Below, in pieces: positions 34,523 through 43,778 of a DNA stretch of 52,758 bases. The notes beneath the pieces were generated by a model. The model made no database searches. It was not told the DNA's origin and saw only the letters and a list, made by a program, of their open reading frames with translations. Made by a program: the position numbers and the translations under genes. Origin of the DNA: Leucobacter sp. 7(1) (GTDB taxonomy: Bacteria; Actinomycetota; Actinomycetes; Actinomycetales; Microbacteriaceae); assembly GCF_900163635.1 (NCBI RefSeq), contig NZ_FUID01000027.1, positions 1-52,758 of the forward strand, written 5' to 3'. The first letter of the stretch is position 1. Every line of letters begins with the position of its first letter.

Positions 34523-34833
34523 TGCGTCAAGAGATCGGCGATGTGCTTCGTGACTTCCGTCAGCAAAAGGGTCGCACACTGCGCCAGGTTGCCGGAGACG
34601 CAAGCGTCGCGCTCGGGTACCTGAGCGAGGTCGAGCGTGGCCAGAAGGAAGCCTCGAGTGAGATTCTCGCCGCGGTCGCCGACGCGCTCGACACGCCACT
34701 CTCGGTCATTATGGGTGAGGTGAGTGAGCGTCTCGCAATCGTGGAGGGGCTCTCGCTTCCCCTCGCGAATCGTGTCCCCGACACCGTGCCGGCGGATCTT
34801 GTCTCGGGCTTCGCTCCAGAGCTCGTTTCGTAG
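34513..34833 (+). CDS. clgR: XRE-family regulator, probable ClgR
   Basis: A 106-residue helix-turn-helix protein: [20 protein letters not shown], then [20 protein letters not shown] as the recognition helix region. Length, the LSVIMGEV segment and position after ftsK-pgsA-cinA and before recA match ClgR/PopR, which activates Clp protease and other proteolysis genes in actinobacteria and is itself degraded by Clp; the hydrophobic C-terminal end (ELVS) is consistent with a degron. Start at ATG 34513 with GGAGGG at 34502-34507; an in-frame ATG at 34522 is also possible. Likely autoregulated; see the upstream ORF. Confidence 0.88.
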   Translation: MVLMRQEIGDVLRDFRQQKGRTLRQVAGDASVALGYLSEVERGQKEASSEILAAVADALDTPLSVIMGEVSERLAIVEGLSLPLANRVPDTVPADLVSGFAPELVS

Positions 34834-34842
34834 GCGAGTGCC

Positions 34843-34858
34843 GCGGAGCATGCTCCGC
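34843..34858. repeat. 16-bp perfect palindrome after clgR
   Basis: GCGGAGCATGCTCCGC is fully self-complementary and flanked by GTGC and GCAC with one bulged base. It starts ten bases after the clgR stop; part of a double terminator or a protein site. Confidence 0.5.
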
Positions 34859-34877
34859 GCACCCGATGTGCGGTTGC

Positions 34878-34908
34878 AGCGCCCAATACCCTTCGGGGGT
34901 TGGGCGCT
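34878..34908 (+). terminator. clgR terminator
   Basis: AGCGCCCAA (34878-34886) pairs with TTGGGCGCT (34900-34908) around an inner CCC/GGG and a TTCG tetraloop. CGCCATTTT follows. Confidence 0.75.
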
Positions 34909-34954
34909 TCGCCATTTTCCGGCAGTGTGAAGATCAAGCGAGAACGGGGATCGC

Positions 34955-35176
34955 ATGAAATTGAGTGAGTTTCGGCGGGCATGCGCCGAGGAATTTGGCG
35001 AGGACTACGCGGGGGTTCTGGTGCGGGATCACTGGCTCGCCGCGCTGGGGAGCACTCCGGCAGAGGCGCTGGAGCGTGGCGTGGCCGCACGCGAGGTGTG
35101 GGCGGCGCTCTGTGTCGACCTCCAGATTCCGCCGGAGCGGCGGTACGGGCGGGGTCTGCGCGACCCGCAGGAGTGA
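34955..35176 (+). CDS. DUF3046 protein
   Basis: A 73-residue cytosolic protein that fits DUF3046 along its whole length: MKLSEFRRACAEEFGEDYAG, VLVRDHWLAALG, REVWAALCVDLQIPPERR. The family is actinobacterial and sits next to recA in many genomes, as here. Function unknown. GAACGGGGATCGC precedes the ATG, a weak ribosome site. Confidence 0.88.
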   Translation: MKLSEFRRACAEEFGEDYAGVLVRDHWLAALGSTPAEALERGVAAREVWAALCVDLQIPPERRYGRGLRDPQE

Positions 35177-35205
35177 CCGAAGCGCGCAACACGCCGGGGC
35201 TCTGT

Positions 35206-35221
35206 TCGAAAGTGTGTTCGA
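35206..35221 (+). promoter_or_regulatory. LexA (SOS) box upstream of recA
   Basis: TCGAAA-GTGT-GTTCGA matches the actinobacterial consensus TCGAAC-N4-GTTCGA at 11 of 12 positions. It overlaps the expected -35 zone of the -10 TAGCTT at 35229-35234, the right place for repression of recA. Confidence 0.85.
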
Positions 35222-35228
35222 TGGGTGC

Positions 35229-35234
35229 TAGCTT
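35229..35234 (+). promoter_or_regulatory. -10 hexamer TAGCTT of recA
   Basis: TAGCTT lies eight bases after the LexA box; transcription from about 35241 would give a recA leader of about 177 nt. Confidence 0.5.
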
Positions 35235-35260
35235 CGTCAACAGGTGAGTTTGATGCTCGC

Positions 35261-35269
35261 TTATCCACA
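35261..35269 (+). promoter_or_regulatory. perfect DnaA box (TTATCCACA) in the recA leader
   Basis: TTATCCACA is identical to the high-affinity DnaA-box consensus. It is single, lies 40 bp after the LexA box and about 150 bp before the recA start, and there is no origin-like cluster nearby. Confidence 0.55.
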
Positions 35270-35417
35270 GAATGGGGATCCGGCGGCGGGAATGTCGGTG
35301 GTCCGTTTTAGGGTGAGCAGCACGAAGACACCGTGCCTTGTCTGCCTCTCCCGAGGCCGAGACAGTCCGTAGGCAGCAACCCCGCGGCAACGCCCGCACA
35401 CACGCAAGGAGCACATC

Positions 35418-36524
35418 ATGGCAGCACCCAAGGATCGCGAAAAGGCCCTCGAGGCAGCGCTCGCGCAGATCGACCGCAACTTCGGCAAGGGCGCGGTCAT
35501 GCGCATGGGGAGTCAGGAGCGGGCGGCCGTTGAGGTCATCCCCACCGGCTCGGTCGCACTGGACGTCGCGCTCGGCATTGGCGGGCTGCCCCGTGGCCGC
35601 GTGATTGAGATCTACGGCCCGGAATCCTCGGGAAAGACAACGCTGACGCTGCACGCGATCGCGAACGCACAGCGCGCGGGTGGTATCGCCGCGTTCATCG
35701 ACGCGGAGCACGCGCTCGACCCGGAATACGCAAAGAAGCTCGGCGTCGACATTGACGCGCTCCTTGTTGCTCAGCCCGACACGGGTGAGCAAGCGCTCGA
35801 AATCGCGGACATGCTGATCCGCTCCGGATCGGTCGATCTCGTGGTGATCGACTCAGTCGCGGCGCTCGTACCGAAGGCCGAGATCGACGGCGAGATGGGC
35901 GACAGTCACGTAGGTCTCCAGGCGCGACTGATGTCGCAGGCTCTCCGCAAGATCACGGGCAGCCTGAACGCGACCAAGACAACCTGTATCTTCATCAACC
36001 AGCTGCGCGAGAAGATCGGCGTGTTCTTTGGCAGCCCCGAGACCACGTCCGGTGGCAAGGCGCTCAAGTTCTACGCGTCGGTGCGACTCGATATCCGCCG
36101 CATCCAGACGCTGAAGGACGGCACCGACGCGGTGGGCAACCGCACGCGTGTGAAGGTTGTCAAGAACAAGATGGCACCCCCCTTCAAGCAGGCTGAGTTC
36201 GACATCCTGTACGGGATCGGCATCTCCCGTGAGGGGTCCCTCATCGACTACGGCGTTGAACAGGGCCTCATTAAGAAGAGCGGTGCCTGGTTCACCTACG
36301 ATGGCGATCAGCTGGGTCAGGGTATGGAAAACGCCCGCCGGTTCCTCATCAAGAACGCGGACATTGCCGCCGAGATCGAGGAGAAGATCCTGACGAAGCT
36401 CGGCGTGAACGGCCGGAAGGAAGAGCCTGCTGTGGAGGCAGCACCCGCGGAAGCGGAGGGGAAGTCGAAGGCAAAGGCTGAGGTCGCTCCGGCTGCAGCA
36501 GACGCGAAGCGCGCGAGCGCCTAA
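35418..36524 (+). CDS. recA: recombinase RecA
   Basis: Forms filaments on single-stranded DNA, drives strand exchange and stimulates LexA self-cleavage. The 368 residues contain [20 protein letters not shown], Walker [10 protein letters not shown] near residue 70, [20 protein letters not shown] and the DNA-binding loop region [19 protein letters not shown]. The C-terminal tail is Ala/Glu/Lys-rich. No intein is present, unlike some mycobacteria. AAGGAG precedes the ATG. SOS control through the LexA box at 35206. It runs directly into recX, five bases away. Confidence 0.98.
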   Translation: MAAPKDREKALEAALAQIDRNFGKGAVMRMGSQERAAVEVIPTGSVALDVALGIGGLPRGRVIEIYGPESSGKTTLTLHAIANAQRAGGIAAFIDAEHALDPEYAKKLGVDIDALLVAQPDTGEQALEIADMLIRSGSVDLVVIDSVAALVPKAEIDGEMGDSHVGLQARLMSQALRKITGSLNATKTTCIFINQLREKIGVFFGSPETTSGGKALKFYASVRLDIRRIQTLKDGTDAVGNRTRVKVVKNKMAPPFKQAEFDILYGIGISREGSLIDYGVEQGLIKKSGAWFTYDGDQLGQGMENARRFLIKNADIAAEIEEKILTKLGVNGRKEEPAVEAAPAEAEGKSKAKAEVAPAAADAKRASA

Positions 36525-36529
36525 CGCCG

Positions 36530-37417
<888 letters not shown>

Positions 37418-37447
37418 CGCGACCACACCTCAATTCCGTGCGCCGAC

Positions 37448-37499
37448 CACTCAGCGGACCGGACGGATCACCGTCACTCGGTGCCGTCCGGGCTGAGTG
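37448..37499 (+). terminator. recA-recX terminator
   Basis: A long hairpin: CACTCAGC (37448-37455) with GCTGAGTG (37492-37499), CCGGACGG (37459-37466) with CCGTCCGG (37484-37491), and an inner CACCG/CGGTG (37469-37473 with 37479-37483) with TCACT loop. It lies 30 bp after recX and before the miaB -10 box. Confidence 0.82.
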
Positions 37500-37514
37500 A
37501 GGGGGAAGCGTCGA

Positions 37515-37520
37515 TACACT
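37515..37520 (+). promoter_or_regulatory. -10 hexamer TACACT, leaderless miaB start
   Basis: TACACT ends seven bases before the miaB ATG at 37528; GGGCCTC fills the gap. Confidence 0.6.
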
Positions 37521-37527
37521 GGGCCTC

Positions 37528-39069
37528 ATGAGTCTTGCATCCGCTGAACGTATCGAGATCGCCCCGTCGCCCGCGGCCGTGCGCCCCGATGGCAGCCCGC
37601 GCAGCTACACTGTGCGCACCCTCGGCTGCCAGATGAACGTGCATGATTCCGAGCGGCTCTCCGGCTCACTCGACGCCGCCGGGTATGTCTCGGCGGAGGA
37701 CCCGGAGCAGGCCGATGTTGTGGTGATCAATACCTGCGCGGTCCGCGAGAACGCAGCGAATAAGCTCTACGGAAACCTCGGCTATCTCGCCGGGGTGAAG
37801 CGCGGGCGCGACGGGATGCAGATCGCTGTGGGCGGGTGCCTCGCGCAGAAGGATCAGGGGACGATCCTCGAGAAGGCACCCTGGGTGGATGTCGTGTTCG
37901 GTACGCACAATATGGGATCACTCCCCGCACTGCTTGAGCGTTCACGTCACAACGCTGAAGCTCAGATCGAGATTCTTGAAGCGCTCGAGGTGTTCCCCTC
38001 CACGCTACCGACGCGGCGCGACTCCGCCGCGAGCGGCTGGGTGTCGATCTCGGTGGGGTGCAATAACACCTGCACGTTCTGCATTGTCCCCGCGCTTCGC
38101 GGCAAGGAGAAGGATCGCCGCCCCGGCGACATCCTCGCAGAGGTACAGGCGCTCGTTGATGACGGCGTGATCGAGATCACCCTGTTGGGTCAGAACGTCA
38201 ACACCTACGGCGTCGAGTTCGGCGATCGCCAAGCGTTCGGGAAGCTGCTCCGCGCAATGGGAGAGATCGCGGGCCTGGAGCGCGTTCGCTTCACAAGCCC
38301 GCACCCTGCCGCGTTCACCGACGATGTGATTGCGGCGATGGCGGAGACCCACAACGTGATGCCGTCGCTGCACATGCCACTGCAGTCCGGATCCGACACC
38401 GTACTGAAGGCAATGCGCCGCTCATATCGCTCCAAGAAGTTCCTCGGCATCCTCGACGATGTCCGGGCGCAGATCCCGAACGCCGCGATTACGACCGACA
38501 TCATCGTCGGTTTCCCCGGGGAAACCGACGATGACTTCGAGGACACCATGCGCGTCGTCGAGGCATCCCGGTTCTCGAGCGCCTTCACCTTCCAGTACTC
38601 GATCCGCCCGGGCACCCCGGCCGCAACGATGGACGGGCAACTTCCAAAGGCCGTTGTACAAGAACGCTACGAACGCCTTATGGCGCTCCAGGATCGGCTC
38701 TCGCTCGAGGAGAACGAAGCACTGATCGGCACCCGTGCCGAGGTGCTTGTTTCCAGCAACGAGGGGCGAAAAGACTCAGCCCGCAGCCGCCTGTCCGGCC
38801 GGGCCGAAGACAACCGGCTCGTGCACTTCGCGCTGCCCGACGGGGCCGATGAGCCGCGTCCCGGTGACGTGGTCACCGTCGAGATCACGGCCGCGGCCCC
38901 GCACTTCCTGATCGCCGATGAGGTGGCCGGGGTATATGCGTTGCGCCGTACCCGAGCGGGCGATGCGTGGGATCGGCGTCAGGCCGAGAGTTGCGGCGTG
39001 CCCGCGCCCGCCGGGGACACGGCACCGCGCGCGGTGAGCCTCGGGCTGCCCACGATCCGCACGCGATGA
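37528..39069 (+). CDS. miaB: tRNA-2-methylthio-N6-dimethylallyladenosine synthase
   Basis: Radical-SAM enzyme that adds a methylthio group to isopentenyl-A37 of tRNA. The 513 residues carry three N-terminal cluster cysteines (Cys34, Cys70, Cys104), the radical-SAM triad Cys178, Cys182, Cys185 (GCNNTCTFC) and a C-terminal TRAM domain. A tail of about 45 residues follows TRAM. The stop overlaps the miaA start (ATGA), so the two enzymes that modify A37 in sequence are translated together. Confidence 0.97.
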   Translation: MSLASAERIEIAPSPAAVRPDGSPRSYTVRTLGCQMNVHDSERLSGSLDAAGYVSAEDPEQADVVVINTCAVRENAANKLYGNLGYLAGVKRGRDGMQIAVGGCLAQKDQGTILEKAPWVDVVFGTHNMGSLPALLERSRHNAEAQIEILEALEVFPSTLPTRRDSAASGWVSISVGCNNTCTFCIVPALRGKEKDRRPGDILAEVQALVDDGVIEITLLGQNVNTYGVEFGDRQAFGKLLRAMGEIAGLERVRFTSPHPAAFTDDVIAAMAETHNVMPSLHMPLQSGSDTVLKAMRRSYRSKKFLGILDDVRAQIPNAAITTDIIVGFPGETDDDFEDTMRVVEASRFSSAFTFQYSIRPGTPAATMDGQLPKAVVQERYERLMALQDRLSLEENEALIGTRAEVLVSSNEGRKDSARSRLSGRAEDNRLVHFALPDGADEPRPGDVVTVEITAAAPHFLIADEVAGVYALRRTRAGDAWDRRQAESCGVPAPAGDTAPRAVSLGLPTIRTR

Positions 39070-39971
39070 CGCTCGGGCACGCCCCGACGCTCTGGGTAGT
39101 CGTCGGCGCGACGGGCACCGGGAAGTCGGATCTGTCGCTCGATCTTGCGGAGGCCCTCGCTGCGCGCGGGCGAAACGCGGAGATCGTCAATGCCGACGCC
39201 ATGCAGTTCTATCGCGGCATGGATATTGGCACCGCAAAGCTGCCACTCGCCGCTCGGCGCGGGATCCCGCACCATCTCTTCGACGTGCTGAGCCCGGCGA
39301 CCGAGGCCACGGTCGCGTGGTACCAGCCCGCCGCTCGTGGGGTGATCACGGAGATTCTCGAACGCGGCGACGACGCGATTCTGGTGGGTGGTTCGGGCCT
39401 GTATGTCTCAAGCGTTATCTTCGATTTTCAGTTCCCCCCGCGTGATGAGGCCCTGCGAGCCCGGCTGGAGGCCGATGCCGCAGCGTCCGGTGTGCCAGCG
39501 CTCGTCGCCCGACTTGCGGAGCTCGCTCCCGCGGTGGCGTCCTCAGTCGACACGCAGAATCCGCGGCGCGTGATCCGCGCACTTGAGGTGGCCCTCCTCG
39601 GCGGGGACGCGCAGACGACCCTGCCGAGCGAGCCGGTGCGGTGGCACGAGGCCACGCGGATCCTGGGGGTGCACAGTGAGCGCGCGGAGCTTGTGACGCG
39701 GCTCGATCGGCGCGTGGAGCGGATGTGGGCGGACGGACTGCTTGAGGAGGTCCACGCGCTGCTTCCCGAAGGCGTGCGCGAGGGGCCTACGGCGTCACGC
39801 GCGATCGGCTATGCGCAGGCGCTCGCTCAGCTCGACGGAGACATGAGTGAGGCCGAGGCAATCGCGGAGACGCAGGCGCTCACCCGACGGTATGCACGGC
39901 GGCAGGTGAGCTGGTTCAAGCGGTATCCGGGTATCGAGTGGCGCGTCCCCGGGGAACTGCCCGCGATCTGA
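39066..39971 (+). CDS. miaA: tRNA dimethylallyltransferase
   Basis: Transfers dimethylallyl to A37 of tRNAs reading U-initial codons, supplying the substrate of MiaB. The 301 residues show the P-loop [18 protein letters not shown], the conserved [19 protein letters not shown] and a C-terminal [11 protein letters not shown]. The start is placed at the ATG overlapping the miaB stop. The stop lies one base before that of the convergent membrane-protein gene, with no room for a terminator. Confidence 0.96.
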   Translation: MTLGHAPTLWVVVGATGTGKSDLSLDLAEALAARGRNAEIVNADAMQFYRGMDIGTAKLPLAARRGIPHHLFDVLSPATEATVAWYQPAARGVITEILERGDDAILVGGSGLYVSSVIFDFQFPPRDEALRARLEADAAASGVPALVARLAELAPAVASSVDTQNPRRVIRALEVALLGGDAQTTLPSEPVRWHEATRILGVHSERAELVTRLDRRVERMWADGLLEEVHALLPEGVREGPTASRAIGYAQALAQLDGDMSEAEAIAETQALTRRYARRQVSWFKRYPGIEWRVPGELPAI

Positions 39972-39972
39972 G

Positions 39973-41070
39973 CTACGGGGTGCGGCGGTTCTTGCGGTAC
40001 GACTCCCAGGCACCGCCGCCCGCCGCGATCGCCCCGAAGAGCACCGCGCCGACCGGCCAGATCATCCAGGACTGGCCCCACGCGTTCCCGATGAAGCTCC
40101 AGCCGAGGTAGATCGCGGTGAGGAGCGGCCAGTAGAAGGCGGCGATCACGCCGACCACGCTGTGCTCGTCCTCCCCGGAGCCGTCTGCGTTCGGTCCGCT
40201 GCCCGCGGCTCGGGACTGGCCGTGAGCGAGTCGGTGCCGGACTGACTCAGCCCAAGCGGTGGGGAGCAGCACGAGCAGGCCCGCGGCAACGATTCCGAGG
40301 ATCAGCACGACGCCCAGCAGGACCCAGAGTTGCTTCTGCGCGACTGTGTCGTCCAGGAATGCGAAGGCGAGCAGCGGTGCGGGTGACAGGATCCAGAGCG
40401 GCACCGAGATCTGCAGTGCGCGGATGCGCGCTGGCTCGTGCGTCTGGGCGAGTTCCTCGGCCCACTGTGTCACCGCCGCGACCGGGGTGAAGCGTCCCTG
40501 CTCGATCCGCCCGTACGGTGCGAGCTCGCGCGCGGTGCTCATGAGGGTCATGACCCCGCACGCGACGATGACGAGCAGCGTGAAGATCCCGATCATGGTC
40601 GCGGTGCCCGCGCTGAGCGTCACCGCGCCCGCCGTGGCGGCGGCCGGGAGGAAGATGAGCGCGGCCGGGGAGAGCACGAAGAGTGCAACCGCGATGGCCA
40701 CCCGATACCGGATCCGCTGCTGCGCTTCGGCGTAGCCGCGGGCCTCGTCGAGGGTGACCGGCGGGTGCTGCGGGGCCTGCGGCCGCGGGGGAGCCTCCGG
40801 TGCCAGGGGAGCGGTCTGGGTGGCGGGTGCCGCGGGAGCGGCCGCGGCACCGAGTTCAGCGGTGATGCCGAGCTCGGGGGCGACCTCGGCGAGGTTCCCG
40901 AAGTCACGGATGACCTGGCCCACGGCTTCGTTCTCCGAGTGTCCCTGCGCGACAAGGTTTGCGTAGGCGTCCTCCATCATCCCGTGAAGTTCAGCCTTGG
41001 CTTCGAGGAGCCGCGGCGTCTGCGGGTAGGCGCTGAACATGGTCTCGAGATAGCTGATGATGATGTTCAT
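39973..41070 (-). CDS. permease-prefix-domain membrane protein paired with a PadR regulator
   Basis: A 365-residue protein. The N-terminal 70 residues (SYLETMFSAYPQTPRLLEAK, then VGQVIRDFGNLAEVAPELG) match the permease prefix domain/HAAS-like fold that links membrane proteins to PadR regulators. A Pro/Ala linker leads to about six hydrophobic helices in two groups. The start at 41070 overlaps the PadR stop (ATGA); the longer frame upstream would overlap PadR by 54 bases. PadR plus such proteins form common two-gene envelope-response units; the signal is unknown. Confidence 0.82.
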   Translation of the reverse strand: MNIIISYLETMFSAYPQTPRLLEAKAELHGMMEDAYANLVAQGHSENEAVGQVIRDFGNLAEVAPELGITAELGAAAAPAAPATQTAPLAPEAPPRPQAPQHPPVTLDEARGYAEAQQRIRYRVAIAVALFVLSPAALIFLPAAATAGAVTLSAGTATMIGIFTLLVIVACGVMTLMSTARELAPYGRIEQGRFTPVAAVTQWAEELAQTHEPARIRALQISVPLWILSPAPLLAFAFLDDTVAQKQLWVLLGVVLILGIVAAGLLVLLPTAWAESVRHRLAHGQSRAAGSGPNADGSGEDEHSVVGVIAAFYWPLLTAIYLGWSFIGNAWGQSWMIWPVGAVLFGAIAAGGGAWESYRKNRRTP

Positions 41071-41399
41071 GCTTCGACTCCCTTGATGAATCGATCGACG
41101 ACGGACTTCGTGTGGTGCCACTCGGTGACCTTGAGCTGCAGATGCTCGATCCCGGCATCCGTGACCTGGTAGTAGGTCCGCGGCTTGCCGCTGGGAGAGA
41201 GACTCGAAAACGAGCTCACCAAGCCGCTGGTTTCGAGCCGCTTCACCGCCGAGTACAGGGTGGTCTGCTTGATCGTGTAGTCGGCTCCCGTGGTGTCGTT
41301 GATGCGCTGGGCGAGCTCGTAGGCGTACGAGGGGCCGCTCCGCAGCAGCGAGAGCACCATGAGATCGACGTAGCCGCGGATCGCGTCGGCTCCGATCAT
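41067..41399 (-). CDS. PadR-family transcriptional regulator
   Basis: A 110-residue winged-helix regulator of the small PadR class: VDLMVLSLLRSGPSYAYELA, TIKQTTLYSAVKRLETSGLV and PSGKPRTYYQVTDAG give the helix-turn-helix and wing. A GGAGG ribosome site precedes the ATG. It is the first gene of a two-gene operon and is preceded by a perfect 10-bp inverted repeat (41453-41477) that is its likely operator. Small-molecule ligand unknown. Confidence 0.92.
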   Translation of the reverse strand: MIGADAIRGYVDLMVLSLLRSGPSYAYELAQRINDTTGADYTIKQTTLYSAVKRLETSGLVSSFSSLSPSGKPRTYYQVTDAGIEHLQLKVTEWHHTKSVVDRFIKGVEA

Positions 41400-41452
41400 G
41401 GGTCCTCCAATGGTCGATCGAGTGGTGGTGGGTCGAGTGGCTTCCTCATCAA

Positions 41453-41477
41453 ACGTACTACGTCACGCGTAGTACGT
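41453..41477. promoter_or_regulatory. perfect inverted repeat, probable PadR operator
   Basis: ACGTACTACG (41453-41462) and CGTAGTACGT (41468-41477) are exact complements around TCACG. The site lies 54 bp before the padR start, where a -35/-10 pair would be expected. Confidence 0.75.
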
Positions 41478-41530
41478 CAAACAAGGCAACTCGATCCCGG
41501 CGCCACTCCGCCCGCTACTCGGGCCCGCCG

Positions 41531-42055
41531 TCAGATCGTGATCCCCCGATGCCGGGCGTGCAGCGCGCGGATCTCCGCGGTGAGCTCGTGTACGGGTCCG
41601 GCCACGGGCACTTCGGGGGCGACGGCCTGAATGGGCAGCGCGGCCACCGGCGCGGGGATCGCGCCCCACTCGGTCATCCACGCGGCGAGCTGCGCGGCGC
41701 TCGCGACGTAGACAATCCTGCCGAGTCCCACCCACCCGTGCGCGGCCGCGCACATCGGGCAGTGCTCGCCCGAGGTGTACACGGTGGCCGCGGCCCGCTC
41801 CGCCGGGGACAGGTGCGCCGCTGCCCACCGGGCGATTTCAAACTCGGGGTGACGGGTCGCGTCCCCGCTCGCCACATGATTGTGGTCCTCAAAGCGCACC
41901 TTCTCGCGCGCGTCGACGAGCACGGAGCCGAACGGCTCGTCGCCTGCGGCGAGCGCGGCCTCCGCGAGCTCGATGCAGCGTCGCAGATGCGGGAGGTCTG
42001 TGGGGGTGAGCTTCGAAGCGTCGGAGTTGGGCTGGGCCTGCGCTGAGGGAGACAT
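41531..42055 (-). CDS. nucleoside/guanine deaminase (cytidine-deaminase-like zinc enzyme)
   Basis: A 174-residue cytosolic enzyme of the CMP/dCMP deaminase fold. The zinc motif reads HPEFEIARWA in place of the usual HAE, with Glu as proton shuttle, and EHCPMCAAAHGW supplies two cysteines. Such proteins deaminate guanine, cytosine or related bases; the exact substrate is unclear. The ATG at 42055 is six bases after TACGGT (minus strand 42067-42062), indicating a leaderless start; the frame upstream is junk-like. Divergent from the GNAT gene. Confidence 0.85.
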   Translation of the reverse strand: MSPSAQAQPNSDASKLTPTDLPHLRRCIELAEAALAAGDEPFGSVLVDAREKVRFEDHNHVASGDATRHPEFEIARWAAAHLSPAERAAATVYTSGEHCPMCAAAHGWVGLGRIVYVASAAQLAAWMTEWGAIPAPVAALPIQAVAPEVPVAGPVHELTAEIRALHARHRGITI

Positions 42056-42061
42056 GGCCTC

Positions 42062-42067
42062 ACCGTA
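42062..42067 (-). promoter_or_regulatory. -10 hexamer TACGGT, leaderless deaminase start
   Basis: On the minus strand TACGGT is followed by GAGGCC and then the ATG at 42055. Confidence 0.5.
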
Positions 42068-42088
42068 ACAGCGGTGCACCGAGACCGA

Positions 42089-42094
42089 TAGGCT
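42089..42094 (+). promoter_or_regulatory. -10 hexamer TAGGCT of the GNAT gene
   Basis: TAGGCT predicts transcription from about 42101, giving a leader of about 23 nt that includes the AAGGAGG ribosome site before GTG 42124. Confidence 0.5.
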
Positions 42095-42123
42095 CGGGGG
42101 TTCGACACCGAAGGAGGCTCCGT

Positions 42124-42543
42124 GTGAGCTACGCGATCCGTGAGTATTCGCCCGCCGATGAGCGCGCGGTGATTGCGCTCTGGCATGCTCGCGGCCTGAC
42201 CCGGCCCTGGAATGATCCACGCGAGGATGTGGCGCGTGCGCACCGTGCCTTCCCCGAGCTGCTGCTCGTGGCGGAAGACGGTGGTGAAGTCGTGGGGACA
42301 GTTCTGGGCGGCGACGATGGCCATCGTGGCTGGATCTACTATCTGGCGAGCGCCGCAGAACGCTCCGGTGAGGGGATCGGGCGTGCCCTCATCGCGGAGG
42401 TCGAACATCGGCTCCGGAAACGCGGCTGCCCCAAGGTGCAACTCATGGTGCGCGCGGAAAACCACGGCGTCACCGCCTACTACGAAGCCCTCGGCTACGC
42501 GGACGCGAGCGTCACCGTGCTGGGGAAGCGGCTCGACGCCTGA
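42124..42543 (+). CDS. GNAT-family N-acetyltransferase (YpeA-like)
   Basis: A 139-residue acetyltransferase: AVIALWHARGLTRPWNDPRE at the N terminus, LVAEDGGEVVGTVLGGDDGH, the acetyl-CoA loop region RSGEGIGRALIAEVE, and a C-terminal YYEALGYADASVTVLGKRL. The overall pattern resembles YpeA. Substrate unknown. The GTG at 42124 has an AAGGAGG site. It precedes dapF by 45 bp, but dapF has its own -10 box. Confidence 0.88.
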   Translation: MSYAIREYSPADERAVIALWHARGLTRPWNDPREDVARAHRAFPELLLVAEDGGEVVGTVLGGDDGHRGWIYYLASAAERSGEGIGRALIAEVEHRLRKRGCPKVQLMVRAENHGVTAYYEALGYADASVTVLGKRLDA

Positions 42544-42576
42544 TGTTCGGCTGAGCGCCGGTCCTCCGTGCCCCCG

Positions 42577-42582
42577 TAGACT
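42577..42582 (+). promoter_or_regulatory. -10 hexamer TAGACT, leaderless dapF start
   Basis: TAGACT ends six bases before the dapF ATG at 42589; GAGATC fills the gap and offers no ribosome site. Confidence 0.65.
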
Positions 42583-42588
42583 GAGATC

Positions 42589-43470
42589 ATGACGACGCTC
42601 ACGTTCACCAAGGGTCACGGCACGGGCAACGATTTTGTGCTGTTTAGCGATCCCGATGGTGAGTGTGAACTCACTCCCGAGCAGATTCGATTCCTGTGTG
42701 ACCGGCACACGGGGATCGGGGCGGACGGTGTGATCCGCGCGGTGCGCTCGCGCGCGCTCCCGGAGGGGGCAGACGTGCTTGCCGTCGAGCCCGACGCCGA
42801 GTGGTTCATGGACTACTGGAATGCGGACGGCACCCCGGCCGAGATGTGCGGCAACGGCATCCGCGTGTATGCGCACTACTTGATCACCGAAGGCCTCGTG
42901 TCACCCGAGCGGAGTGATACGTTGCCGATCGGGACGCGCGCTGGCGTTAAGGATGTCCTTGCGGGGAAGCGGGGCTACACGGTTGACCTGGGGCGGTGGC
43001 GCCTCGCCCCGGAACGCCTCGTCGCGGCGCACGGGCTTGACGTGGCACGCCCCGGGCTCGGCATCGATCTCGGTAACCCGCACGTGGTGACTGCCCTCGC
43101 GCATCCCGGCGAACTTGAAGGGCTCGACCTGCACCGCGCCCCCGCCCTCGACCCGGCTCCCGCCTCGGGCGCAAACGTAGAGTTTGTGGTGCCCGAGGAC
43201 CCGCTTGTTGTGGACGGCATTGGCCGGATCCGCATGCGCGTGCACGAGCGCGGCGTGGGGGAGACGCTCTCCTGTGGCACGGGCACCGCGGCGGCCGCGC
43301 TGGCGTTCCGCCACTGGGGTGGCGAAGGAATGCCGAACCACTGGCGCGTGGATGTGCCGGGGGGTCGCCTCGCCGTCCGCATGTTCCCGACCGAAGAGGG
43401 CGAGCACGTCTCGCTGAACGGGCCCGCGGAACTCGTGTTCTCCGGGCAGATCGAACTCCCCGAGGCGTAG
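42589..43470 (+). CDS. dapF: diaminopimelate epimerase
   Basis: Interconverts LL- and meso-diaminopimelate, the step before lysine. The 293 residues are two mirror-image halves, each with a catalytic cysteine: Cys87 in [11 protein letters not shown] and Cys229 in [30 protein letters not shown] is the usual start. Pathway partners dapA and dapB lie in the same window. Many Microbacteriaceae lack DAP in their wall, in which case its role is lysine supply. Confidence 0.96.
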   Translation: MTTLTFTKGHGTGNDFVLFSDPDGECELTPEQIRFLCDRHTGIGADGVIRAVRSRALPEGADVLAVEPDAEWFMDYWNADGTPAEMCGNGIRVYAHYLITEGLVSPERSDTLPIGTRAGVKDVLAGKRGYTVDLGRWRLAPERLVAAHGLDVARPGLGIDLGNPHVVTALAHPGELEGLDLHRAPALDPAPASGANVEFVVPEDPLVVDGIGRIRMRVHERGVGETLSCGTGTAAAALAFRHWGGEGMPNHWRVDVPGGRLAVRMFPTEEGEHVSLNGPAELVFSGQIELPEA

Positions 43471-43490
43471 CGCGCCGCTCTACCCCACGC

Positions 43491-43508
43491 GAGCACAGGC
43501 CCGTGCTC
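43491..43508. terminator. weak hairpin after dapF
   Basis: GAGCAC (43491-43496) pairs with GTGCTC (43503-43508) over AGGCCC, 21 bp after the dapF stop. Short stem and no T-tract. Confidence 0.35.
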
Positions 43509-43530
43509 ACCGCCTCGCGCTCACCAAGCC

Positions 43531-43750
43531 GCAGGAGATCCCGCGGCTGCGTCGCCGATCCGGCGATACATCTCCGTGATTCGCGTGAATCTCCGTGTTC
43601 TGCGTGAATTGCCACGCTGCTTCTCTGATCCGTGTGTGGCGAGGGACATATCCCGTCGTGCCGCACCGTCACGCAGGAGATCCCGCGGCCGCGTCGCCGA
43701 TCCGGCGATACATCTCCGTGGTCTTCGTGAATCTCCGTGTTTTTGGTGAC
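43531..43750. repeat. duplicated 75-bp intergenic repeat with internal 19-bp units
   Basis: About 75 bp from 43531 recur from 43673 (offset 142) with roughly 90 percent identity. Each copy holds GCAGGAGATCCCGCGG, a small palindrome TCGCCG-ATC-CGGCGA and two 19-bp tandem units starting TCTCCGTG (43571-43589 and 43590-43608 in copy one). The roughly 300 bp between dapF and the convergent methyltransferase contain no gene besides these. Confidence 0.8.
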
Positions 43751-43778
43751 TCGCCGGGAGCCCTGGTGGGCGCTACAG

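Noticed and set aside
43531-43750. CRISPR array
   Set aside because: Only two long copies with a single unequal gap and internal 19-bp tandem units; no regular spacers and no cas genes.
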